Assembly (NCBI GenBank): GCA_027320785.1
Contig: DAHVKR010000143.1
Span: 1 to 5,005, forward strand
DNA length: 5,005 bases
Direction of reading: 5' to 3'
From: Bdellovibrionales bacterium
Lineage (GTDB): Bacteria > Bdellovibrionota > Bdellovibrionia > Bdellovibrionales > Bdellovibrionaceae
Shown: positions 1 through 5,005 of the stretch, piece after piece
Numbering within the stretch: position 1 is the stretch's first letter
Layout: each line of letters begins with the position of its first letter
Notes under the pieces: model-generated
The model's input: only the letters and a program-made list of their open reading frames with translations
Databases searched by the model: none
What the model was told of the DNA's origin: nothing
Program-made: the position numbers and the translations under genes

Positions 1-2
1 CT

Positions 3-635
3 TTATTCTCTATTGATCTTTTGATGAGTCTTTTGCCTACATGGTATTCGACTATTTTTGGTATCTACTGCTTCTCGGGTCTTTTTCAGTCATCTTTGGC
101 TATGATTGCCTTGATTCTTATCTTTATGAAGAGAGGTGGCTTTGTTAAGGGCTATGTGACGGTTGAGCACCAGCACGATGTGGCTAAGTTCATGAAAGCC
201 TTTACGGTATTCTGGGCTTACATTGCGTTCTCTCAATTTATGCTTCTTTGGTATGCGAATATTCCAGAAGAAACAGAGTACTACATGATGAGAGCTCAAA
301 ATGGTGGATGGATGACTCTTTCCATGGCTCTTTTGATTTTCCGCTTTATTGTACCATTTATTGCGTTACTTCCCCGTGGCCTTAAGAGAAATGAAAATCA
401 TGTTATTCTGATCGCGGTTCTTATACTTGTGATGCAGTATTTGGATATCTATTGGATGGTTTACCCCAATTTCTTTGATGGCCAAGTGACATTTGGTCTT
501 GTGGAGATTGGCATTTTCTGTGGTTTTGCGGCAGTTTTTCTGTGGGGCCTTACAAGCTTTTTCAAAAAATTCAGCTTGGTTCCAATCAAAGATCCTCGTA
601 TTCAAGAGGCTCTCAATCATCACGTTACCTACTAA
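3..635 (+). CDS. actF: Alternative complex III quinone-binding membrane subunit ActF, C-terminal part (5' end outside window)
   Basis: ActF is an integral membrane, NrfD-like subunit of alternative complex III, which oxidises quinol and passes electrons to cytochrome c or directly to a terminal oxidase. The frame is open to the window edge, so 210 residues of a protein usually about 400 long are visible. A TTG at 21 and ATG at 24 are in frame, but the residues before them (LFSIDL) continue a family-like segment, so they are internal. Seen in order: MSLLPTWYSTIFG leading into a membrane helix (visible residues about 17-42), helices at about 64-84, 102-123, 133-154 and 164-187, the ActF-like stretch FWAYIAFSQ...WYANIPEE after helix-2 start, the polar-in-membrane motif QYLDIYW, and a tail with DPRIQEALNHH resembling the usual DPRL-x-ES ending. 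It is probably the last gene of an act operon, since a terminator follows. ActC and other NrfD proteins are the alternatives, but the tail favours ActF. Family recalled from memory, not searched. Confidence 0.88.
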   Translation, partial: LFSIDLLMSLLPTWYSTIFGIYCFSGLFQSSLAMIALILIFMKRGGFVKGYVTVEHQHDVAKFMKAFTVFWAYIAFSQFMLLWYANIPEETEYYMMRAQNGGWMTLSMALLIFRFIVPFIALLPRGLKRNENHVILIAVLILVMQYLDIYWMVYPNFFDGQVTFGLVEIGIFCGFAAVFLWGLTSFFKKFSLVPIKDPRIQEALNHHVTY

Positions 636-641
636 GTGCTA

Positions 642-657
642 GCCTGCTTTCGCAGGC
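642..657 (+). other. Short GC-rich hairpin just after actF
   Basis: GCCTGC (642-647) and GCAGGC (652-657) are perfect inverted repeats around a TTTC loop, seven bases after the actF stop codon. No T run follows, so it is not a terminator by itself. It may protect the mRNA 3' end or assist the larger hairpin downstream. Confidence 0.5.
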
Positions 658-671
658 AATGTGTCATGAAT

Positions 672-704
672 CAAAGGCTCCTTTCTTGGAGCCTTTGTTG
701 TTTT
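672..704 (+). terminator. Rho-independent terminator of the actF transcript
   Basis: CAAAGGCTCC (672-681) pairs perfectly with GGAGCCTTTG (688-697) around a six-base loop, followed by TTGTTTT. The ten-base-pair stem plus T-rich tail, 37 bases after the actF stop, is a typical intrinsic terminator. It separates the respiratory operon from thrS. Confidence 0.87.
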
Positions 705-731
705 GAAACTATAGCTATTAGGTTGTCTTAT

Positions 732-751
732 GAGGTCTAAACCTCTTTTTT
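732..751 (+). terminator. Possible second small terminator or attenuator-like hairpin
   Basis: GAGGT (732-736) pairs with ACCTC (741-745) across a CTAA loop and is followed directly by six T residues. The stem is only five base pairs, so it is weak. It could back up the terminator at 672-704. It lies upstream of the candidate thrS promoter, which makes a thrS attenuator role unlikely unless transcription starts earlier. Confidence 0.35.
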
Positions 752-753
752 AT

Positions 754-781
754 TTGACCAAATCCCTGATTTGTCGATAGT
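754..781 (+). promoter_or_regulatory. Candidate sigma-70-type promoter for thrS-infC
   Basis: TTGACC (754-759) matches five of six -35 consensus bases; GATAGT (776-781) matches four of six -10 bases, with a 16-base spacer. It lies after the actF terminator and would give a leader of roughly 115 bases before thrS. The -10 element is imperfect, so this is the best candidate in the gap rather than a firm call. Confidence 0.4.
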
Positions 782-845
782 TTGAGTGTATGCGTCATTT
801 CTCAAATCAAAACTGTTATCAATCGAATGCTTTAGTGGGTTTCCC

Positions 846-885
846 AAGCTCATCTCAAGCTTTTTTCACAAACAGCATGTCTGTT
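846..885 (+). promoter_or_regulatory. thrS leader with two small hairpins, possible translational operator
   Basis: AAGCT (846-850) can pair with AGCTT (858-862), followed by TTTT; AACAG (871-875) pairs with CTGTT (881-885) around the loop CATGT. The second hairpin ends 19 bases before the thrS ATG, where no Shine-Dalgarno sequence is visible. In E. coli, ThrRS represses its own mRNA by binding leader hairpins that mimic the tRNA-Thr anticodon arm. The loop here includes UGU, a threonine anticodon, but the loop has five bases and the triplet is not in tRNA register, so the parallel is only suggestive. Confidence 0.25.
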
Positions 886-904
886 ACCACTACGTTGTAA
901 TCCT

Positions 905-2854
905 ATGTCACAAATTCAGATTATCCTGCCGGATAACTCCGTTAAAACATTTGATCATGAACCTTCAGCGCTGGAAGTGGCTCAAAGTATTGGTCCTCGA
1001 CTGGCGAAAGAAACATTGGGAGTGAAGGTGAATGGAAGTTCTGAGATTTCAGATCTTCGTAAGCCTCTTGTAAACAATTCGAAGATAGAATTGATCACAA
1101 CAAAAAGTCCTCAAGGCATCGAAGTGATTCGCCACTCAGCAGCTCACATTATGGCGCAAGCTGTACAAAAAATTTGGCCAGAAGTGAAAGTGACTATTGG
1201 TCCGGTGATTGAAAATGGCTTTTACTATGACTTTGATTCTCCCTTTGCTTTCACGGAAGAGCATTTTGAGAAAATCGAAAAAGAAATGCAGAAGATTGTT
1301 GAGGCGGATTATCCTTTGATTAGAAAAGATGTCGAAATTAAAGAAGCTATCAGCATTTTCAAAAAAATGGATGAGCGCTTCAAAGTTGAGATTATCGAAG
1401 ATCTAGCCGCTAAAGGCGAGAAAACAGTCAGCATCTACAGTCAAGGGGACTGGTTTGATTTGTGCCGGGGGCCGCATGTGCAAAGCACAGGTCAGCTGAA
1501 GGCTTTTAAACTTCTCAGCGTGGCTGGTGCTTATTGGAGAGGGGATGAGAAAAACCCCATGCTTCAAAGGGTCTATGCAACCGCCTTTGGTGATAAGAAA
1601 GAACTTGATCAGTATTTAAAAAATATTGAAGAAGCAAAAAAACGAGATCATCGTCGCTTGGGTAAAGATCTAGGTCTTTTTACTTTTCACGAGTGGGCGC
1701 CGGGCTCTCCCTTTTTTACGGGTAAGGGCGCGATTATTTATAACGAGCTTCAAAGATTGATGCGAGATAAGTATCGTGAATACGGTTACCAGGAAGTCAT
1801 CACTCCACAAATTTTTGATGTGAGTCTTTTTAAAACATCAGGTCACTATCAAAACTATAAAGATGATATGTACTTTATGAAGGCCGACGAACGAGAGTTT
1901 GGCGTGAAGCCCATGAATTGTCCTTCTCATTGTCTGCTTTTTGGAAGTGAGCACCATTCTTATAAAGAACTACCAATTCGAATGGCTGATTTCGGACGAT
2001 TGCATCGCTATGAGAAATCAGGTGCTATGCATGGGTTGACTCGAGTTCGAACTTTCTGTCAGGACGACGCTCATATTTTTTGTACGGTTGATCAGCTTCA
2101 TGTCGAAATTGAAAAGTTTATGACTCTTTTGAATGAGGTGTACGGCATTCTTGGAATGCAAAACTACAAAGTCGGTCTATCAACTCGACCTGAGCAACGT
2201 ATGGGAAGTGATGAAGTCTGGGATAAGTCAGAGGCCGCACTAGAGGCCGCTGTTAAAAAACTCGGAATTCCTTATCACATTAATCCCGGTGATGGAGCTT
2301 TCTACGGAGCGAAACTCGACGTGGAGTTTGTAGATGCGCTCAATAGACCTTGGCAGTTAGGCACTTTGCAATTGGATTACAATTTACCGGAAGCCTTCAA
2401 CTTAAAATACGTTGGCGAGGACAATCAGGAACATCGACCTGTGATGCTTCACCGAGCGATTTTAGGATCTCTTGAGCGTTTCATCGGAGTGTACTTAGAG
2501 CATACGGGTGGACATCTACCGGTGTGGTTGTCTCCTGTTCAGGCGATTATCTTGAATGTAACAGATCGAGTGAATGAATACTGTGAACAGTTAGAAGATA
2601 AACTTTTTAAAGCGGGTGTTCGTGTTGAGTTTGATCGTAAGAGTGAAAAACTGAACTATAAAATCCGCGAGGCTCAAATGAGAAAAATTCCTTACATGTT
2701 GATTGTGGGGGATCAAGAGTCTCAAAATCAGCAAATTTCAGTTCGAAAAAGAGATGGCACCAATATTAATGGATTGGATGCCGAACAATTTATTCAAGAA
2801 CTTGTCAGTGCCATTCAGGCCCGCAAGTTTGATGCGACAATTAATAAAACCTAA
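905..2854 (+). CDS. thrS: Threonine--tRNA ligase (ThrRS)
   Basis: A cytoplasmic class II aminoacyl-tRNA synthetase that activates threonine with ATP and charges tRNA-Thr. At 649 residues it is close to the 642 of E. coli ThrRS and seems intact. Domains in order: TGS (about 1-62), beginning with the family-typical IQIILPDNSVKTF; the editing domain (about 63-225) with H77-x3-H81 and C187/H191 (CRGPH), which removes mischarged serine; the catalytic core (about 245-540); and the anticodon-binding domain (about 541-640). Expected zinc ligands are C339 (MNCPSH), H390 (DDAH) and H516 (MLHRA). Motif 2 lies around GLTRVRTFCQDDAH, and motif 3 around GSLERFIG with R525. The ATG at 905 fits the usual TGS start, but no Shine-Dalgarno sequence precedes it (upstream GTAATCCT), which is unusual for such a highly needed gene. 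Its stop codon is embedded in the infC ribosome binding site, so the two genes are co-transcribed. Residue roles come from knowledge of the E. coli enzyme. Confidence 0.98.
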   Translation: MSQIQIILPDNSVKTFDHEPSALEVAQSIGPRLAKETLGVKVNGSSEISDLRKPLVNNSKIELITTKSPQGIEVIRHSAAHIMAQAVQKIWPEVKVTIGPVIENGFYYDFDSPFAFTEEHFEKIEKEMQKIVEADYPLIRKDVEIKEAISIFKKMDERFKVEIIEDLAAKGEKTVSIYSQGDWFDLCRGPHVQSTGQLKAFKLLSVAGAYWRGDEKNPMLQRVYATAFGDKKELDQYLKNIEEAKKRDHRRLGKDLGLFTFHEWAPGSPFFTGKGAIIYNELQRLMRDKYREYGYQEVITPQIFDVSLFKTSGHYQNYKDDMYFMKADEREFGVKPMNCPSHCLLFGSEHHSYKELPIRMADFGRLHRYEKSGAMHGLTRVRTFCQDDAHIFCTVDQLHVEIEKFMTLLNEVYGILGMQNYKVGLSTRPEQRMGSDEVWDKSEAALEAAVKKLGIPYHINPGDGAFYGAKLDVEFVDALNRPWQLGTLQLDYNLPEAFNLKYVGEDNQEHRPVMLHRAILGSLERFIGVYLEHTGGHLPVWLSPVQAIILNVTDRVNEYCEQLEDKLFKAGVRVEFDRKSEKLNYKIREAQMRKIPYMLIVGDQESQNQQISVRKRDGTNINGLDAEQFIQELVSAIQARKFDATINKT

Positions 2855-2860
2855 GGAGGT
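2852..2860 (+). promoter_or_regulatory. Near-ideal Shine-Dalgarno of infC, overlapping the thrS stop
   Basis: TAAGGAGGT is complementary over nine bases to the usual 3' end of 16S rRNA. It begins with the thrS stop codon TAA and ends five bases before the ATC at 2866 (six from the last G of GGAGG). This site decides the infC start: no ATG, GTG or TTG lies in frame at a workable distance, so the ribosome is placed on ATC. Confidence 0.92.
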
Positions 2861-2865
2861 TTCCC

Positions 2866-3552
2866 ATCGCAGCACCATTTGTACGAAAAGATTTTAAAGG
2901 CAACTCAGGCGGAGGTAACTTCCGTAATAAAAAAAGACCTCAAGATGGTCTTCGAGTGAACCGTGATATTCGAGCTCCTCAAATTCGAGTGATTGATGAA
3001 AATGGTCAAATGATTGGTGTGATGACAGTTCCCGAGGGGATTCGCTTAGCTGAAGAAAAAGGTTTTGATCTCATTGAAATTGTTCCCAATGCAACTCCTC
3101 CCACTTGTAAGATCATGGATTATGGTAAGTACAAGTATGAAAAGAAGAAGCAAGAAGCAGCGGCTCGAAAAAAACAGGTCATTGTTGTCATTAAAGAAAT
3201 TCAAATGCGTCCGCGAACAGACCAACATGATTTCGAGACGAAAATGCGTCATGCGAGACGGTTTCTTCTGGAGGGTGATAAAGTAAAAATTAATATGCGC
3301 TTTTCGGGTCGTGAAATGGCTCACCAAGAGTTTGGTATTGAACTCATGAAAAAAGCCATTGATTTTGTGCAGGATCTTTCAGCGGTTGAAACCCAACCCA
3401 AGATGGAAGGTCGTCAAATGTTTACTCTGCTAGTTCCGGATGCAGTTAAGGTTAAGGAATATCTAAAGGCTCATCCTGATGCTGTTAAAAAGGCTCAGGC
3501 AGCAGCTCCTGGTGAGTTGAAGCAAGAGCATCATGAAGATGACGAGGCGTAA
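2866..3552 (+). CDS. infC: Translation initiation factor IF-3, started at a non-standard ATC codon
   Basis: IF3 binds the 30S subunit, prevents premature 50S joining and checks the start codon and initiator tRNA. Starting at ATC 2866 gives 228 residues. Order: a Gly/Asn/Lys-rich N-terminal segment (1-30), IF3-N domain (about 32-102) from NRDIRAPQIRVI, the signature region CKIMDYGKYKYEKKK (81-95), a Lys/Arg/Ala linker, and IF3-C (about 105-191) with KEIQMRP, RFSGREMAHQEFG and EGRQMFTLLVP. A tail of about 37 residues follows, beyond the usual end near that last motif, finishing in an acidic HHEDDEA. The start is chosen because the frame has a stop at 2845-2847, then no ATG/GTG/TTG until GTG 2956, which lacks a nearby Shine-Dalgarno, while ATC sits at ideal spacing after TAAGGAGG. 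E. coli infC uses AUU, and Myxococcus xanthus IF3 (Dsg) is remembered as using AUC; such codons let IF3 repress its own translation. Second gene after thrS, 11 bases apart. Confidence 0.95.
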   Translation: MAAPFVRKDFKGNSGGGNFRNKKRPQDGLRVNRDIRAPQIRVIDENGQMIGVMTVPEGIRLAEEKGFDLIEIVPNATPPTCKIMDYGKYKYEKKKQEAAARKKQVIVVIKEIQMRPRTDQHDFETKMRHARRFLLEGDKVKINMRFSGREMAHQEFGIELMKKAIDFVQDLSAVETQPKMEGRQMFTLLVPDAVKVKEYLKAHPDAVKKAQAAAPGELKQEHHEDDEA

Positions 3553-3600
3553 GCTTTTTTAATTAAGCCTATTTCCCATTTTAAAGTGAATTAGATAGAA

Positions 3601-3629
3601 AACCGTGATGGAGACATCGCGGTTTTTTT
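3601..3629 (+). terminator. Rho-independent terminator of thrS-infC
   Basis: AACCGTGATG (3601-3610) pairs with CATCGCGGTT (3615-3624) with one G-U wobble around a GAGA loop, and a run of seven T residues (3623-3629) completes it. It lies 48 bases after infC. Four A residues upstream (3599-3602) make it weakly usable in the reverse direction too. Confidence 0.93.
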
Positions 3630-3649
3630 ATATATGTTGAAAAGTTTAA

Positions 3650-3706
3650 CAGAGACTCTGGCATTTTTACTGTCCAAAATCCTAACAGGTTTCAAGAGCC
3701 CTTGAA
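3650..3706 (+). promoter_or_regulatory. Two palindromes upstream of the transpeptidase gene, possible operator sites
   Basis: CAGAGACTCTG (3650-3660) is an 11-base palindrome with a central A, and TTCAAGAGCCCTTGAA (3691-3706) has six-base perfect arms around AGCC. Both lie in the 125 bases between the infC terminator and the next gene, where its promoter must be. I could not find convincing -35/-10 elements here. The palindromes could be regulator binding sites or an mRNA hairpin, or may be chance. Confidence 0.25.
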
Positions 3707-3744
3707 TCTCTTACACTGCTCCCGGACCCAATCAGGAACGTCAA

Positions 3745-3750
3745 AAGGAG
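3745..3750 (+). promoter_or_regulatory. Ribosome binding site of the L,D-transpeptidase gene
   Basis: AAGGAG stands four bases before the ATG at 3755. The spacing is a little short but workable, and it supports this start, which also begins a complete signal peptide. Confidence 0.8.
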
Positions 3751-3754
3751 CGGT

Positions 3755-4876
3755 ATGAAGTTTAAATCTTTATCCATTGTAGCAGCTTTAGGGTTAACCT
3801 TGACAGCCCAGGCCTCTTTCGCAGGCGGAGGACTTCGTCATTTTCTCAATATCTTCCGCGATTGCAATTGGGACTACAACGACCCTGTTGAAAAAGCTAT
3901 GACGGACTACGAGCGTTTAACAACTCCAGTTCCCCCCAATGCTCATTTTCCAATTACACCTTTTCAAGAGTCTGACTTCCAAACGAAGCCCTGGCTGAAT
4001 GCTTTTGAGTATGTGATTGTTGTGAATAATTCGAACTCTGTTGTTCAAAACGAAGAATTACCATCTGAAGTGCCCCTGATATTGCCCTCACTTAAAGAGT
4101 TGGGAATCATTAAATCAAAAGACGATAACTCTGTGATGGCAGCTCGCGATTTTGAAATACAATATGGAGAACTTGCGACAAAGGTTCGTCAGTTCGGTAA
4201 AATTCAATATAGTGGTAAAATGCCTTTGAAGGCAGGTATTGACGGTGCTCAAACAATTCGTATTTATCGTCATGCTCAGTTGATTCGTGTGGCTCGAGTT
4301 TCAACAGGGCGTAATCAGTTTGAATTGCGTGGACAAAATCCAGCCTGTAAAACGCGTCCCGCAGAATCTTATTATTCTATTACAGAGCCGGGATATTTTA
4401 CTTTTCAGGAACTCATGAAGTCTGGCTACAAATCAGCCTCCTATGACGATGCGGACATGCCCAATGCGATGTTTTACATGAGAAACCGAGGAATTGCTCT
4501 CCACGAAGAACCAGATGATCGTTTGATTCCTTTATTAGGTCGTCGAGCCTCTGGAGGTTGCACACGCCTTGATCCCGATACAGCAACTAACCTTTTTGAT
4601 GCCATTTATATAACGAAGGGGGCCATGATTCCCGAGATCAACCGAGATGGAACTCCGGCTTTTGACGCAAATGGACAACTAAAGTTTAAGAATAAAGAAG
4701 TTGTAATTTATTCAGAGGGTACACCCCACGAGCGCCGTTCTACAGGGCCAGCTTACAGTGCTTTGTTGATTGTCCAGCCTCAAACTGTGGAGCCTTCAAG
4801 TCCTAACCGGGAAAATGACGTCCAATTTCGATTTGATCGGGCTCAATTTACATCCCAGGGGCCTGCTCGATTATAA
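3755..4876 (+). CDS. Secreted L,D-transpeptidase-like protein (YkuD domain)
   Basis: YkuD-family enzymes use a catalytic cysteine to join peptidoglycan stem peptides (3-3 cross-links) or to attach proteins to them, outside the cytoplasmic membrane. The 373-residue product starts with a signal peptide: MKFK, a hydrophobic stretch (about 5-20) and a likely signal peptidase I cut after SFA (residue 23). Residues 24-160 have no fold I recognise. The YkuD domain runs from about 161 to 340: strand IRIYRHAQLIRVARVSTG (168-185), then GIALH with H250, and ASGGCTRL with C269 as the probable nucleophile and R271. The usual motif is HG...S-H-G-C-[IV]-R, so here the histidine after serine is glycine, the residue after C is threonine, and HG is HE. 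Cysteines 37 and 198 could form a disulfide. The C-terminal 30 residues look unstructured. The gene stands alone after a terminator. Family call is firm from the motif; exact substrate, and whether it transpeptidates or cleaves, are unknown. Confidence 0.88.
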   Translation: MKFKSLSIVAALGLTLTAQASFAGGGLRHFLNIFRDCNWDYNDPVEKAMTDYERLTTPVPPNAHFPITPFQESDFQTKPWLNAFEYVIVVNNSNSVVQNEELPSEVPLILPSLKELGIIKSKDDNSVMAARDFEIQYGELATKVRQFGKIQYSGKMPLKAGIDGAQTIRIYRHAQLIRVARVSTGRNQFELRGQNPACKTRPAESYYSITEPGYFTFQELMKSGYKSASYDDADMPNAMFYMRNRGIALHEEPDDRLIPLLGRRASGGCTRLDPDTATNLFDAIYITKGAMIPEINRDGTPAFDANGQLKFKNKEVVIYSEGTPHERRSTGPAYSALLIVQPQTVEPSSPNRENDVQFRFDRAQFTSQGPARL

Positions 4877-4909
4877 TGCAGCGACTACAGAAAAGTAGGT
4901 TGGCACTTG

Positions 4910-4938
4910 TTTACATGGGGCGTCTCTTCTGCTAGAAC
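4910..4938 (+). promoter_or_regulatory. Good sigma-70-type promoter for a gene beyond the window
   Basis: TTTACA (4910-4915) matches five of six -35 bases; after exactly 17 bases comes TAGAAC (4933-4938), four of six -10 bases, preceded by an extended TG element (4930-4931). Transcription would start near 4945. It lies 34 bases after the transpeptidase stop, with no terminator seen between them. Confidence 0.5.
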
Positions 4939-4966
4939 CAATACCTCGTACTAAAAAGGCCCCCAC

Positions 4967-4988
4967 GAACCTTTGAAAAAAAAGGTTC
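4967..4988 (+). other. Eight-base-pair hairpin in the presumed leader after the last promoter
   Basis: GAACCTTT (4967-4974) and AAAGGTTC (4981-4988) are perfect inverted repeats around GAAAAA. No T run follows on either strand, so it is not a standard terminator. GGTTCTA (4984-4990) could instead pair with TAGAACC (4933-4939), but that copy overlaps the promoter and would mostly be untranscribed. No product can be assigned to the last 67 bases. Confidence 0.45.
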
Positions 4989-5005
4989 TAAGAGTACCGC
5001 CATGG

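Noticed and set aside
90..623. Reverse-strand open frames at 90-299 and 366-623
   Set aside because: They are antisense to conserved ActF sequence, with no ribosome sites and no family resemblance.
21..635. A complete small membrane protein starting at TTG 21 or ATG 24
   Set aside because: The frame stays open to the window edge, no ribosome site is seen, and the sequence is the C-terminal part of a longer ActF protein.
705..904. A T-box riboswitch controlling thrS
   Set aside because: The conserved T-box antiterminator sequence and specifier-loop layout are not visible, and the leader is too short for a usual T-box.
786..1025. Open frame across the thrS leader and start
   Set aside because: It overlaps the TGS domain of thrS in another frame, has no ribosome site and no recognisable protein features.
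2956..3552. infC starting at GTG 2956
   Set aside because: It has no Shine-Dalgarno nearby and starts right at the conserved NRDIRAP segment, whereas ATC 2866 has an ideal ribosome site and gives the usual N-terminal extension.
2703..4304. Other short frames: 2703-2897 and 3065-3286 (+), 3046-3327 and 4110-4304 (-)
   Set aside because: All lie within or across thrS, infC or the transpeptidase gene in other frames and show only composition by-products of them.
5002..5004. ATG near the window end as a gene start
   Set aside because: No Shine-Dalgarno sequence precedes it and fewer than two codons can be seen.
4939..5005. Start of an rRNA, tRNA or other known RNA gene
   Set aside because: Neither strand shows recognisable rRNA ends, a tRNA T-arm or other known RNA signatures in the 67 bases available.
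1..5005. Mobile elements, CRISPR array, attachment sites
   Set aside because: No transposase, integrase, regular spaced repeats or long terminal inverted repeats were seen; the gene content is ordinary core metabolism and cell wall.

Overview
The window holds four protein genes, all on the + strand, in three transcription units: the 3' end of a membrane respiratory gene (actF), thrS-infC, and a secreted L,D-transpeptidase gene. No mobile element, CRISPR array, rRNA or tRNA was recognised.

Organism: a Gram-negative-type bacterium of moderate-to-low GC (judged by eye). Alternative complex III, an initiation factor 3 gene read from an AUC codon, and an exported YkuD-type L,D-transpeptidase together fit a delta-proteobacteria-like lineage such as Bdellovibrionota or Myxococcota. 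This placement is an inference, not a proof.

Layout. Positions 3-635 are the C-terminal part of ActF, the quinone-site membrane subunit of alternative complex III; the gene begins before the window. It ends at a strong hairpin terminator (672-704). Positions 636-904 contain the terminator, smaller hairpins, a possible promoter and the thrS leader, which lacks a Shine-Dalgarno sequence. Positions 905-2854 are thrS (threonyl-tRNA synthetase, all catalytic, zinc and editing residues present). The thrS stop codon is part of a nearly ideal ribosome binding site for infC, which starts at a non-standard ATC codon at 2866 and runs to 3552. A terminator at 3601-3629 closes the unit, so the usual rpmI-rplT genes do not follow. 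Positions 3755-4876 are a signal-peptide-bearing L,D-transpeptidase. The last 129 bases carry a good sigma-70-type promoter (4910-4938) for a gene beyond the window.

How the genes relate: thrS and infC form the widespread translation pair, and the AUC start implies that IF3 represses its own synthesis. ActF belongs to the respiratory chain and the transpeptidase to cell-wall peptidoglycan; both appear to be independent neighbours. The most instructive point is the infC start: a search limited to ATG/GTG/TTG would begin at GTG 2956 and lose 30 residues. I did not find convincing evidence of a wholly new system.
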